64,000 nt of DNA from assembly GCA_031271465.1 (NCBI GenBank), contig JAISVR010000001.1, forward strand, positions 124,001 through 188,000, read 5' to 3'. Position numbers and translations under genes: made by a program. The first letter of the stretch is position 1. Every line of letters begins with the position of its first letter. Shown in pieces: positions 34,196-45,135 of the stretch. Under the pieces are notes generated by a model. The model saw only the letters and a program-made list of their open reading frames with translations. It was not told the DNA's origin and ran no database searches. The DNA is from Prevotellaceae bacterium (lineage in GTDB: Bacteria; Bacteroidota; Bacteroidia; Bacteroidales; Paludibacteraceae).

Positions 34196-35638
34196 TTACT
34201 TGGCTTTTTGGTAAATGCTTATAAATATCGGGGCTTTTTCAACATGCTTAATCATTTTCCATTGCTGCGGATTTTTCAATTCGTCCACTTTTTCATCTTC
34301 GAGATTCGAAATGTTGGAATAAATAAAAAACCGGCATTTCTCCATATCGTTGCCTACAATCTTTTTTTCAGGAATCAATTCTACATATTGCCGATTGCCG
34401 TAAAGGGCAAAACCGGCAGCTAATTCATTGTAATCAATATCATTTTCATCGATGTAATCAAAACATTCTTTGCGCAGTTCGTAGTAGGGAATATGTAGCA
34501 GCGTGGCGTCCCAAGGTTGCGCTACCTTTTCGGGATAAACCCAGAAATGCCCCGTAAGTTGAAAAAAAAGCGTCAGCCCGATAATGACTTTCAACTTTTT
34601 TTCGGAAAAATAACGGCTAAGCAAGGAAAATGCAAACAGAACAAGCAACAATAGTTGCGGCATAAAATAGCGTGTACCGAAAGGCATTTGCGTAATAAAT
34701 ACAAATAAAAGGTACAAAGCTGTGAGCAAAACAATAATCAAACCAAGCATTTTTTCACGCTTATTAAATAGCATGTCTTTTGCCCGATACACTTTGAGAA
34801 TCATAACCGCAGCCAACAGCCATACGAAAAACCGCCCGTATTCCAACTGTCGCCATACAAATTCCGCAAAATGTTTCAATACCGTTTGCAAATCGTGCGG
34901 CATGGAGTAATGCTCACTATAATTTGAACGACCTCCGCCAAAAAACCATCCGGATTGCGAAAAATAAAGAGCATAATATGCCACCAATAAAATTATTGCG
35001 GGCAAATAAGGCAGAATATTTTTATAAATAATTTTTATCGAAAATGATTTTTCTTCCTGGCAACTATAAAAAACATGTCCCGCAAAAAGCATCAATGCGG
35101 CAAAAACGCCCCGCATATTTATCCCGCAGAGAAAAATAAGCGCAAGAGCCAGCACAACCGGTTTTTTGTCGAAAACGGCACGAAGTGCAACAACAAAAGC
35201 CGTGAATAAAACGAAATCGGGTGAAGCGCATACGAATTGCGTTAGCACAACAGGGTCGAGTAGCACAATAAGCGCAATCCAGCCCGCATAGCGTTGCACA
35301 ACAATGGAACAAAGTTTCTGCGCATTAAAAATCAATACAGCGGCACACAATGTTGAAACAGCGTGCGAAACCCAAAGCTCGTAGCCGAAAATTTTCCACA
35401 AAAAAGCCGTTGTTATGCCCAACAGCGGCGGATGATAACCGGTAGCCGATACGCCAAATTCATTATCCGCAGGAATAAGTAGCGAACGGAAATCGGAGAG
35501 GTAAAACCAGTGCGCCTCGTTGGAAATCTGCTGCACCGTATCCCAAAAATAGCAATAGTTTCGCGACAGGATAGCCAGCACGACATAAACAGCTACGACA
35601 AAGCTTAATGGCAGGATATGTTGCCTGTTATTTTGCAT
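34196..35638 (-). CDS. GT-C type membrane glycosyltransferase (PMT-like)
   Basis: A 480-residue protein with about eleven hydrophobic segments (for example ILPLSFVVAVYVVLAILSRN at the start, IALIVLLDPVVLTQFV, MLGLIIVLLTALYLLFVF). The early periplasmic loop holds an aspartate (FWDTVQQ) where GT39/GT-C enzymes carry their catalytic Asp, and a soluble C-terminal tail. The start at 35638 (MQNNRQHI) overlaps the previous gene's stop by 11 bp; an in-frame ATG upstream would overlap it further. It probably moves a sugar from polyprenyl-phosphate to a surface glycan or lipid. Donor and acceptor unknown. Confidence 0.78.
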   Translation of the reverse strand: MQNNRQHILPLSFVVAVYVVLAILSRNYCYFWDTVQQISNEAHWFYLSDFRSLLIPADNEFGVSATGYHPPLLGITTAFLWKIFGYELWVSHAVSTLCAAVLIFNAQKLCSIVVQRYAGWIALIVLLDPVVLTQFVCASPDFVLFTAFVVALRAVFDKKPVVLALALIFLCGINMRGVFAALMLFAGHVFYSCQEEKSFSIKIIYKNILPYLPAIILLVAYYALYFSQSGWFFGGGRSNYSEHYSMPHDLQTVLKHFAEFVWRQLEYGRFFVWLLAAVMILKVYRAKDMLFNKREKMLGLIIVLLTALYLLFVFITQMPFGTRYFMPQLLLLVLFAFSLLSRYFSEKKLKVIIGLTLFFQLTGHFWVYPEKVAQPWDATLLHIPYYELRKECFDYIDENDIDYNELAAGFALYGNRQYVELIPEKKIVGNDMEKCRFFIYSNISNLEDEKVDELKNPQQWKMIKHVEKAPIFISIYQKAK

Positions 35639-36797
35639 AAACAAGCGATTTTTTGAAGTCAATAATTGCCAAAACGATTACCGACAGATAAATAAAAAAT
35701 ACCGGTTCCATCGGCATAAACTCATTCAATCGTGAGCAGCGAATGTAGGAATACGACGACACGAAAATAATACCCAACGGCAAGTGAATATTCCGGCGAA
35801 GAACGAGAAAATACAGCACTCCCAACACATCGCCCAAAAACATATACCGTTCGTGCATACCCGGCAGCAAAAACGGCACCACAATAGCACTCAAAAATGC
35901 CAGCCGAACCCATGTTTCCAAATCGAAACGAATTATTTTTCGACTCAACAATATTCCGCAAACAATTGTAACACACACCGTAACGAAAATTCCAACCGGC
36001 ATGAGGATTGGGTACAGCGTGTCATCAACAGACAAGTTCGGCGTAGTAAACCAAGTGTAGAAATTAGGGAAATTCAGTGTCAGTTTATGTGTGGTATCTG
36101 CCTGTGCCAGGTAAATGCCGAGCAAATCAGCCCAAGGTCGCCCCGCAAACCATGTCGGCAATATGGCGAGGAAATAAACTGCCGGAACAGCAAGAAAATA
36201 ATACCACTTTACTTCGCCCCGCAACAATGCCACAAAGAAAAACGGCAGCAGCATAGCAGTTTGCATTTTGAAGGCAAAGGCAATGCCCAAAAAGACAATA
36301 GACAACAGGCTGCGTTTGTTAAGCAAAAAGAAAATACTGCCTATTGCAAACGCCGAATACACCGCATCGCACTGATGCCAGTATGAGGCATTCATCAACA
36401 CAGTAGGTATGAGCGGGACAATTGCCAGAGTGGCAAGCATCGTTAGGCGACTTGGATATTTCAATTGCACAATTTTTCCAACAAAAAATGCCATCAAATA
36501 TTCAAACAATATCGAAACTATTTTGATGCCAATCACAGGGTTTATGCCGATTTTAGCTATCAATACCAATAAATAAATGTAGGTTGGCGTATAGTTGTAA
36601 AATGGATATTTCATCGCCTCAAAATAGCCGTTTGCCTTGATGAAATTTACCCAAGGGAGAAGGAAATTTACAAAATCGTGCTCATTTTTCACCACCGGTA
36701 ACAAGGCTATTTTCAGTAAAATACCGAAAACTATCACTGCTATCCAAAACTGTTTTTTCTGCAATGCTGTTTGTATGGACACGATATTTTTTCTCAC
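35628..36797 (-). CDS. GT-C type mannosyltransferase-like membrane protein (Gpi18-like)
   Basis: A 389-residue polytopic protein resembling bacterial GT-C enzymes related to Gpi18/GT87. It has a short N-terminus then HFWIAVIVFGILLKIALLP, the luminal-loop signature WHQCDAVYSAF, and AFKMQTAMLLPFFFVALLRG. The start is taken at GTG 36797, which overlaps the SIS gene stop by GTGA; the longer frame reads through the SIS gene and adds 52 residues with no membrane or family character. It is part of the glycan operon and probably acts in the same pathway as the GT2 enzyme, with a polyprenyl-linked donor. Confidence 0.8.
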   Translation of the reverse strand: MRKNIVSIQTALQKKQFWIAVIVFGILLKIALLPVVKNEHDFVNFLLPWVNFIKANGYFEAMKYPFYNYTPTYIYLLVLIAKIGINPVIGIKIVSILFEYLMAFFVGKIVQLKYPSRLTMLATLAIVPLIPTVLMNASYWHQCDAVYSAFAIGSIFFLLNKRSLLSIVFLGIAFAFKMQTAMLLPFFFVALLRGEVKWYYFLAVPAVYFLAILPTWFAGRPWADLLGIYLAQADTTHKLTLNFPNFYTWFTTPNLSVDDTLYPILMPVGIFVTVCVTIVCGILLSRKIIRFDLETWVRLAFLSAIVVPFLLPGMHERYMFLGDVLGVLYFLVLRRNIHLPLGIIFVSSYSYIRCSRLNEFMPMEPVFFIYLSVIVLAIIDFKKSLVYAK

Positions 36798-37393
36798 ACT
36801 AATCGTGATTTTTCGCCTAAATAACCGCCGTGATGGCGTTTGGAGTATTCTTCTTTTGTAAAATCGATTTCCTTCATCGTACCCACCACAAGAATATCGC
36901 CGATAACGGTCATCACGGTGGTTGAAGTAGTAGGAGCCATACCGAGTACACATACTTCAGACGGATTTCCCGTGAAGAGATTTGCCGAAGCGTGGCGCGC
37001 AAGCACGCTTTCGGTATTGGCAGTTATGAGAATAAATTCAATTTCGGGGTTCAAACGGCGGGCGAGTTCGACAAGTTCGATAATTTCGCGTGTTTTACCC
37101 GAATTAGACACCAATAGTAGCACATCGTTTTCCTGTAAAATACCCAAATCACCATGCTGTGCCTCACTCGGATGCAGAAATACCGACGGCGTGCCCGTAG
37201 AACTGAATGTGGTAGCGATATTGAGCGCAATCTGTCCTGCTTTACCCATACCGCTGGTTACGAGCTTGCCTTTTTTTTCGTGTACCTGTTTTACTATTAA
37301 TTTGATGGCTTTTTCATATTCGCCCGAAACGGGAATATTGAGCACAGCCTGCGATTCTCGTTGTAGCAACGATTTTATTTCTTCCTGAGTCAT
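36794..37393 (-). CDS. KpsF/GutQ-type SIS sugar-phosphate isomerase
   Basis: A 199-residue SIS-domain protein with the KpsF/KdsD pattern: VTSGMGKAGQIALNIATTFSS, the active-site GTPSVFLHPSEAQHGDLG loop, LLVSNSGKT, and the terminal RHHGGYLGE. D-arabinose-5-phosphate isomerase makes the precursor of KDO. The usual tandem CBS domains (to about 320 residues) are missing; many Bacteroidota have this short form. It is the first gene of the operon with the GT-C and GT2 enzymes, suggesting that a KDO-linked or related sugar is made for this glycan. Confidence 0.9.
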   Translation of the reverse strand: MTQEEIKSLLQRESQAVLNIPVSGEYEKAIKLIVKQVHEKKGKLVTSGMGKAGQIALNIATTFSSTGTPSVFLHPSEAQHGDLGILQENDVLLLVSNSGKTREIIELVELARRLNPEIEFILITANTESVLARHASANLFTGNPSEVCVLGMAPTTSTTVMTVIGDILVVGTMKEIDFTKEEYSKRHHGGYLGEKSRLV

Positions 37394-37497
37394 CTTATTT
37401 TGATTTCAAATTTTCTATAAACGATAACAAAACACGGATTTTCGAAGATTTATTTTATCTGCAAAAACCCGCGTTATCTGTAAATATTCCGAAAATT

Positions 37498-38835
37498 TTA
37501 TTTTTTCGTATAAATGCGTATCCAATCTACTTCCAAACTACCTTGTCCGCCGTGTTGATGAGCTCCGATAAATGAATTAAATGCGGGGAACAGAGTTTGT
37601 TTCGGAAGCGATTTGCTTGTGCGGAATATCTCGATATTATTTATTCGCCAAATCAATTCGGTATTTGTCCATTCGAGCGTATAAATGTAAAAATCGAACG
37701 GACTGATACCTTTTACAGTTTCTTTTTGCGCCGATACCGATTTACCGTTGCCACTGTAAGCGTTTACCGAAATCTTTTTACCATCGAAATTAAAAATGCT
37801 GATATGTGGCAGTTTGCCGTCGGCACCAAGCCAAAACGCATGACTGATATGAGATGAACCAACAATACGAATTTTAGCTTTAATAAGTCCATGTTCTTGT
37901 TGGAAAGATTCTCCGGTGTTGATTATACCCGAACTGAAATTAAATTCCTGTGTTATAAAACCTATCTTGCTATCCCAAGCCGTTGCTTCTGTTTTTTCTT
38001 GTATCGTATTTATTTTCAACAAACTATCGCCTACTTTTATATTTGCTCCATCACTGTATGCTTGTTTTTCGCCTGCAAAGGAATAAATCTTTTTCAAAGC
38101 AGCAGCACGGTGGTAATATCCGTTTTTCCATCTGTTTTTGTTGAGCTTCTCTCCATCAAAATTATCTTCGAAACTCAATGCCCATTTTTCAATCACACCG
38201 AATTTTTGAGGGTCGGTAAATTCGTAAAACTTAATATCGTCCGTTTTCTGCAACTCGTGATAACGCTGTTCTATCGTGTATTCTTCGGTTGTTTGCCAAC
38301 GATTATTGTTTTCCCAAAAGATTTTTCGTTCAATAAAATCGTCAGTCGAAACTTTCGCTTTCAATTTTTCGTACTCCTGCACCACGAATGAGTTGTGGAA
38401 ACGCAGGTAATTTTTATAGGCACTTGATTTTTCGTAAGTTTTAAATTTTTGCAACATCGGATCTTTGTCAATCTCTTTTTTCAATCCGAGTTTTTCATAA
38501 TCCGGAGAATTTTTGAATGCTAAAAATTCGGCAAGTCGTACCGAATTCAATTCGTCGTAATACGACTTGAGTTTAGCATTGCGATGCAGTTTTTCATACT
38601 TACGAAAATCGCGATACTCTTCGGTATCTTTGAATTTGCGATTTTGCAATGTTTTCTTTTTTTCTTTGAAAGAGGCGGCTTTTACAGTTTGAAACAGCGC
38701 GGTGTATTCCTTCAACTGTTCACTCAACTCAATGTCGCAATAGCGCTTGTATGCCAGCAACAGAGCCTCTTCTTCCTTTTCGAGTTTTTCGGTGGGGGTG
38801 AGTCCGCCAAAAACCTTTTTCCAAAATAGATTCAT
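37498..38835 (-). CDS. GH16-fold protein without catalytic acids, cytoplasmic
   Basis: A 445-residue protein without signal peptide or lipobox. Residues 1-215 are charged helices with repeated Y-x-x-Y/F-x-K-L segments (YRDFRKYEKLHRNAKLKSYY, YKNYLRFHNSFVV). Residues 218-445 fold like a GH16 laminarinase jelly roll: ALSFEDNFDGEKLNKNRW, GIINTGESFQQEHGLIKAKI, LEWTNTELIWRINNIEIFR, GSLEVDWIRIY. In active GH16 enzymes the strand after the tryptophan reads E-[I/L]-D-x-x-E; here it is LPHISIFNFDG, so both catalytic Glu are replaced. With no export signal it is more likely a binding or structural protein than a glucanase. Confidence 0.8.
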   Translation of the reverse strand: MNLFWKKVFGGLTPTEKLEKEEEALLLAYKRYCDIELSEQLKEYTALFQTVKAASFKEKKKTLQNRKFKDTEEYRDFRKYEKLHRNAKLKSYYDELNSVRLAEFLAFKNSPDYEKLGLKKEIDKDPMLQKFKTYEKSSAYKNYLRFHNSFVVQEYEKLKAKVSTDDFIERKIFWENNNRWQTTEEYTIEQRYHELQKTDDIKFYEFTDPQKFGVIEKWALSFEDNFDGEKLNKNRWKNGYYHRAAALKKIYSFAGEKQAYSDGANIKVGDSLLKINTIQEKTEATAWDSKIGFITQEFNFSSGIINTGESFQQEHGLIKAKIRIVGSSHISHAFWLGADGKLPHISIFNFDGKKISVNAYSGNGKSVSAQKETVKGISPFDFYIYTLEWTNTELIWRINNIEIFRTSKSLPKQTLFPAFNSFIGAHQHGGQGSLEVDWIRIYTKK

Positions 38836-38884
38836 GTTTTTTTAAGTATTAATTTTGGTTTAAAAAATCTTCAAAATTTGTGCA

Positions 38885-38892
38885 CAAATATA
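38885..38892 (-). promoter_or_regulatory. -7 element for the GH16-fold gene
   Basis: Minus-strand TATATTTG, 49 bp before the ATG at 38835. Confidence 0.45.
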
Positions 38893-38992
38893 GTGCTGTT
38901 TTCTGTTTTTTAAGCAATATCCTAAACAAAAAACCGATAACGCTTTCTTCGTCAATTAGTTTAACGAAATTTTGGATGTTTTATTTTTCCGT

Positions 38993-40975
<1,983 letters not shown>

Positions 40976-41004
40976 TTAAGTTTACAACTTATTTTTCAAG
41001 CAGG

Positions 41005-41012
41005 CAAATATA
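41005..41012 (-). promoter_or_regulatory. -7 element for gyrB
   Basis: Minus-strand TATATTTG, 56 bp before the gyrB ATG, placed back to back with the plus-strand element at 41026. Confidence 0.5.
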
Positions 41013-41025
41013 CGAAATAAAATCA

Positions 41026-41033
41026 TATCTTTG
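41026..41033 (+). promoter_or_regulatory. -7 element for the 41066 gene
   Basis: TATCTTTG followed by CACGC, 32 bp before the ATG. It is nearly the same string as before gltX and ahcY. Confidence 0.6.
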
Positions 41034-41065
41034 CACGCTTTTTCAAATTAAAAACATAAGAAATC

Positions 41066-41662
41066 ATGGATTCAAAACGCATTAAAATTGAGGTTGCCGA
41101 CCCTACTCCTCTTGGACTTTTTGGCTTGGCTATTGTTACGCTGGTGGCGTCTTCGCAAAAATTAGGGATTACCGACGGATTGGCTTTTGTATTGCCTTGG
41201 GCACTGTTATTGGGAGGTATTGCTCAGTTTGTTGCTTCGATGTTCGATTTCAAGCATAACAATATTTTCGGAGCTACGGCATTTGCTGCCTACGGATTGT
41301 TTTGGCTCGGCATGGGCATGAGTTGGCTTGTAAAACTTGGTTGTTTTGGCGATGTGCTTGCTTCCTCGGTCGATGCACGACAACTTGGTTTTGTCTTTTT
41401 CGGATATTTTATCCTTTCGGTGGTACTTACTATTTCTACATTGAAAATGTCGAAAGCGATGTTTTTATTGATGAGCCTTATTTGCCTGTTGTTTTTGTCT
41501 CTTGGGCTTGATGCTTTTGACTGTGGACATGGCTGGCATTCTGTTGCAGCATACGCCGAAATGGCTATTTCTTTGACTACTTTCTATACGATGGCTGCAA
41601 AATATTTAAGTTTGTATTTCGACAAACAATTGCTTTGTGTGGGCAAACCATTTATACAATGA
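41066..41662 (+). CDS. Acetate uptake transporter (GPR1/FUN34/YaaH family)
   Basis: A 198-residue inner membrane protein with six hydrophobic segments, the size of E. coli SatP. The family signature near the first helix is DPTPLGLFGLAIV here (NPxPLGL in SatP, with Asn replaced by Asp). Further landmarks are GIAQFVASMFDFKHNNIFGATAFAAYGLFW and AAYAEMAISLTTFYTMAAKY. It imports acetate and probably succinate by proton symport or a hexameric channel. Monocistronic or leading into the ComF-like gene 49 bp downstream. Confidence 0.93.
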   Translation: MDSKRIKIEVADPTPLGLFGLAIVTLVASSQKLGITDGLAFVLPWALLLGGIAQFVASMFDFKHNNIFGATAFAAYGLFWLGMGMSWLVKLGCFGDVLASSVDARQLGFVFFGYFILSVVLTISTLKMSKAMFLLMSLICLLFLSLGLDAFDCGHGWHSVAAYAEMAISLTTFYTMAAKYLSLYFDKQLLCVGKPFIQ

Positions 41663-41711
41663 AAAGTTTTTTGGAAGATTAATGTAAGTATACCAGAAAA
41701 GCTTTATTGCT

Positions 41712-42404
41712 ATGACTTTTTCCGAGATTTTTTCCTGTTTTATGCAGCTTATTTATCCCGAAAACTGCCTTATTTGTGGCGAAAATTTGGTGCAAACGGA
41801 AAATCAGATTTGTCTTTCTTGCCTTATACAGTTGCCTAAAACAAATTACCACCTACAACTTGATAATCCGGTAGAAAAACGCTTTTGGGGAAAAATCCGT
41901 GTGGAGCATGCCTCTTCTTTTTGTTTTTTCGAGAAAGGCGCAATGATACAAAAATTGATGCACGAACTCAAATATCGCGACAATAGAGAAATTGGTGAAA
42001 TTCTCGGTAAACATTTTGGAATGGATTTAGCAGAATCATCTTTTTATCAGGATATTGATGTAATACTGCCCGTTCCGCTGCACAAAAATCGTTATCACAA
42101 ACGGGGTTACAACCAAAGCGAAGAAATAGCCAAAGGCATAGCTGTTGCGCTCAAAAAACCTGTTGATACACAAATCATTACGCGTGCTATCGAAAATCCT
42201 ACACAGACTAAAAAAGGTGTGTTTGAACGCTGGGAAAACACAACCGGAATTTTTGTTGTAAATGATATTGCCACTCTTTCGGATAAGCATATTTTGCTTG
42301 TGGACGATGTCCTGACCACGGGCTCCACCCTCGAAGCTTGCGGACAAGCTATACTTACCATTCCGAATATTCGGTTAAGCGTTGTAACGCTGGCAATGGC
42401 ATAA
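41712..42404 (+). CDS. ComF-family phosphoribosyltransferase-like protein
   Basis: A 230-residue protein with an N-terminal Cys-rich zinc finger-like segment (CLICGENLVQTENQICLSC), and a C-terminal phosphoribosyltransferase domain with the PRPP-binding motif ILLVDDVLTTGSTLEAC near residue 196. The middle NRYHKRGYNQSEEIAKG is the ComF signature. Homologues include the DNA-uptake protein ComFC of Bacillus and E. coli GntX. No competence genes are next to it, so the role here is open. It begins 49 bp after the acetate transporter on the same strand. Confidence 0.92.
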   Translation: MTFSEIFSCFMQLIYPENCLICGENLVQTENQICLSCLIQLPKTNYHLQLDNPVEKRFWGKIRVEHASSFCFFEKGAMIQKLMHELKYRDNREIGEILGKHFGMDLAESSFYQDIDVILPVPLHKNRYHKRGYNQSEEIAKGIAVALKKPVDTQIITRAIENPTQTKKGVFERWENTTGIFVVNDIATLSDKHILLVDDVLTTGSTLEACGQAILTIPNIRLSVVTLAMA

Positions 42405-42411
42405 AATCGGG

Positions 42412-43725
42412 TTATTCTTCATCAATTTCGGTTTCTGCTGCTTCGCCGAGCATGGCGACAGATTGGTCTTGCGGAAGTTGTTGAACGGTTTTTAGCTTTC
42501 GTTCAATGGCTCGCGAACGGGTACCTACCACTTCGTCGAGGTTTTTTATACCGCCTTCGAGATTGCGCTTCACTCTTTCAAGCACTTCGTTAAACTTGCC
42601 AAACTCGGTTTTTACTGCACCGAGAATTTCCCACACTTCACTAGAGCGTTTTTCAATAGCCAGCGTGCGAAAGCCCATTTGCAAACTGCTGAGAAAAGCG
42701 ACAAGATTTGTTGGACCTACCACGGTAACACGATACTGCCGTTGCAACAATTCGAAAAAGCCCGGACGACGGAGAATTTCGGCATATAAACCTTCGGTAG
42801 GGACAAACAAAATGGCGAAATCTGTTGTACGAGGCGGATTGATGTATTTTTCATAAATATCTTTGGCACAAAGCTTTACCGAGTTTTCAAATTGCTTTCC
42901 GAAGCTTTCTACCATTTCGGGTGCGTTATCGTAGGCATCGAGGAGGCGTTGGTAATCTTCAAGTGGAAATTTGGAATCTACGGGTAGGAGTACCGGCTCG
43001 CCATCTGCATTTTTGCCCGGCAACTTGATGGCGTATTCTACCACGCGCCGATCACCGGCAGGATGGTCGTTTTTGATATATTGCTCGGGCGAAAGAACCT
43101 GTTCAAGAATTGCACCGAGCTGAATCTCTCCAAACGAACCACGCGATTTTACATTAGTGAGCACTTTTTTAAGGTCGCCCACACCTGTGGCAAGGCTTTG
43201 CATTTCGCCCAAACCTTTGTGTACTGCTTCAAGCCGCTCGTTGATGAGGCGAAACGATTCGTTGAAGCGTTTTTCTACGCTTGCCTGCAATTTTTCGTCT
43301 ACTGTGTGACGCATTTCTTCCAGCTTGGCATTGTTATCTTCTTGAATTTTAGCAAGTTTCACTTCTATCGTTTCACGAATTTCGCGCAGCTTGTCTTCGG
43401 TAGCTTTTCGAGTCATTTCGTTTCGAATAGATAAGTCGTCAAACTTTTGTCGTTGCCCTTCGCTAAAATCTTTGAGTTGTTGTGCAAAAAAATCGAAACG
43501 ATTTTTGAGCGCGCTATTCAGTTCTTCTCGATTATCTTTGAGAGCCGTTTGCGTTTCGCCACGATTGCTGCGAAACTCTTCACGAATAAGAGGATCAAGT
43601 CGTGTGAGATCGCTTCCAATACGGGTTAATTCGTCTCTTTTTATATCATTTTTATTTGTAAAAATGACAAATAAATTGGCAATGCTAAGCAATATCAGCA
43701 AGGCAAGAAGAATTGTAGTAAGCAT
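42412..43725 (-). CDS. rmuC: DNA recombination protein RmuC
   Basis: A 437-residue membrane-anchored protein: an N-terminal helix (TILLALLILLSIANLFVIF), a long coiled coil over residues 25-185, then the conserved RmuC nuclease-like core GSFGEIQLGAILEQVLSPEQY near residue 195, VLLPVDSKFPLEDYQRLLDA (PD-(D/E)XK-like DSKFP) and FLFVPTEGLYAEIL-type segment. RmuC limits inversions between short inverted repeats in E. coli, which may be relevant here because the window holds long inverted repeats. It is preceded by an OmpA gene with a terminator between them. Confidence 0.95.
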   Translation of the reverse strand: MLTTILLALLILLSIANLFVIFTNKNDIKRDELTRIGSDLTRLDPLIREEFRSNRGETQTALKDNREELNSALKNRFDFFAQQLKDFSEGQRQKFDDLSIRNEMTRKATEDKLREIRETIEVKLAKIQEDNNAKLEEMRHTVDEKLQASVEKRFNESFRLINERLEAVHKGLGEMQSLATGVGDLKKVLTNVKSRGSFGEIQLGAILEQVLSPEQYIKNDHPAGDRRVVEYAIKLPGKNADGEPVLLPVDSKFPLEDYQRLLDAYDNAPEMVESFGKQFENSVKLCAKDIYEKYINPPRTTDFAILFVPTEGLYAEILRRPGFFELLQRQYRVTVVGPTNLVAFLSSLQMGFRTLAIEKRSSEVWEILGAVKTEFGKFNEVLERVKRNLEGGIKNLDEVVGTRSRAIERKLKTVQQLPQDQSVAMLGEAAETEIDEE

Positions 43726-43750
43726 AAAGATTATTATTAATGGGATTTTG

Positions 43751-43758
43751 CAAAAATA
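43751..43758 (-). promoter_or_regulatory. -7 element for rmuC
   Basis: Minus-strand TATTTTTG, 25 bp before the rmuC ATG and just after the OmpA terminator hairpin. Confidence 0.45.
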
Positions 43759-43760
43759 AA

Positions 43761-43798
43761 AAAACGGAGAGATAAAAATGATTATCTCCCCGTTTTTT
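43761..43798 (-). terminator. Terminator after the OmpA-like gene
   Basis: Minus strand: AAAACGGGGAGATAA, loop TCATTT, TTATCTCTCCGTTTT with one mismatch, then T-rich DNA. It lies 26 bp after the OmpA stop and would work in either direction. Confidence 0.75.
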
Positions 43799-43823
43799 AT
43801 TGTTAAATTAATATTTTCGCGAC

Positions 43824-45068
43824 TTAGTGAATTACAAAACTTACGCGACGATTTTCACTGCGACCGGCAGCAGTACCGTTATCGGCAACAGGATTTGCTT
43901 CTCCCATACCTTTTACTTCAGTAATGCTTTCAGCAGATACACCACGCGAAACGAGGAAGTTTTTCACCGATTCGGCGCGTTGTTGCGACAGTTTGAGGTT
44001 GTATGCTTCCGAGCCTACATTGTCGGTATAACCGTAAATTTTGATTTTCTTATTACCTGCACCGTCTTTGAGTGTTTGTACAATTTTAGCAAGTGCATGT
44101 TGCGAATCGCCGGTAAAATGAGCCGAACCTGTATTAAATTTAATACCGTCTGATTCACCAAACGAAGCTGTAACAGGATGATTTTTCAAGTTGTTCAAAT
44201 CTCTTTCGAGTTGTTTTACTTTATCGTCCAAACGGGCGATATCTGATTTTGAAGCAACATGGTTCGCTTTTTGTTCTACTTCGTCTACTTTGTTATTCAA
44301 TTCGCCAAGTTGATTTTCAATGCCTTGAATTTTTCGGTCGTATGGACTCAAATCTATTTTTTCAGCATTGTAAAGGTCAGCATAGTATTCTTTCACGCTG
44401 GCATCACGCACATGAGCTTTGCCTTTGCCATGGAATTTGAAGCGGAAACCAATGTTTGCCGAAACGCCATCATTGTTCCAAAGCCCTTGTTCTCCTGTAC
44501 CCAAAGCATCAACTACATAGCTGCGATATTGTCCTTCGAGTACGAGCGCGAAGCTAGAGCTAAAGTTGTAGTTGTATGCCAAACTTGCTACAGCTACCGG
44601 CGAGAATTGATTTTCTTCTTTTTTAGCTCCGCCACCGAGTTCTCCCCAAGGCTCTTTGCTGAAAAATGCAGCTCCGATTCCGGCATTACCGTAGAAGGTA
44701 CCTTTTTTCCAAAATCCTTTACGAGTAGGAGCCAGCAAATTCGACAGGTTCACTTCGTTATTGAACACGATGTCAATAGTGCTTGCTTCCAAACCTTTGC
44801 GATTGTAAGTAAACCAACCACCTTCAATACCAAAACCATAGTAAGGGTTCACGGTGTAATCGATTCTGACGATTGGAGCAGCCCAACCGGCATTGTTAAG
44901 ATACTTTTCCCCTTTGCTCCAGTCAGATTGACCTGCGTCGGGTTTTACTCGGTAGTAATCAATACCACCTTTGACTGCTACCGACCAATGGGCATAGTCA
45001 GCAGACTGCGCAGCCATGTTGCCAATACAAGCAACACCCACGGCTAACATTGTAATAAACTTTTTCAT
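43824..45068 (-). CDS. OmpA-family outer membrane protein
   Basis: A 414-residue protein: signal MKKFITMLAVGVACIGNMAAQ, an N-terminal beta-barrel (YAHWSVAVKGGIDYYRVK, NPYYGFGIEGGWFTY, ...SFALVLEGQYRS), a coiled-coil spacer with DARLDDKVKQLERDLNNLKN, and a C-terminal peptidoglycan-binding OmpA domain (IKIYGYTDNVGSEAYNLKLS, QQRAESVKNFLVSRGVSAE, EANPVADNGTAAGRSENRRV). It tethers the outer membrane to peptidoglycan. It has its own promoter element and terminator. Confidence 0.95.
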   Translation of the reverse strand: MKKFITMLAVGVACIGNMAAQSADYAHWSVAVKGGIDYYRVKPDAGQSDWSKGEKYLNNAGWAAPIVRIDYTVNPYYGFGIEGGWFTYNRKGLEASTIDIVFNNEVNLSNLLAPTRKGFWKKGTFYGNAGIGAAFFSKEPWGELGGGAKKEENQFSPVAVASLAYNYNFSSSFALVLEGQYRSYVVDALGTGEQGLWNNDGVSANIGFRFKFHGKGKAHVRDASVKEYYADLYNAEKIDLSPYDRKIQGIENQLGELNNKVDEVEQKANHVASKSDIARLDDKVKQLERDLNNLKNHPVTASFGESDGIKFNTGSAHFTGDSQHALAKIVQTLKDGAGNKKIKIYGYTDNVGSEAYNLKLSQQRAESVKNFLVSRGVSAESITEVKGMGEANPVADNGTAAGRSENRRVSFVIH

Positions 45069-45124
45069 TGTTTTGTAAAATTAAAAAAATTAATAAAAAT
45101 TTCGAAACAGTAATTATTTTTTTG

Positions 45125-45132
45125 CAAAGATA
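45125..45132 (-). promoter_or_regulatory. -7 element for the OmpA-like gene
   Basis: Minus-strand TATCTTTG, 56 bp before the ATG at 45068. It sits just downstream of the WcaJ-type gene's stop. Confidence 0.5.
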
Positions 45133-45135
45133 TAA

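Noticed and set aside
36798-36953. Longer start for the Gpi18-like gene
   Set aside because: The added 52 residues overlap the SIS coding sequence and are Tyr/Arg-rich without membrane or family character; GTG 36797 overlaps the SIS stop neatly.
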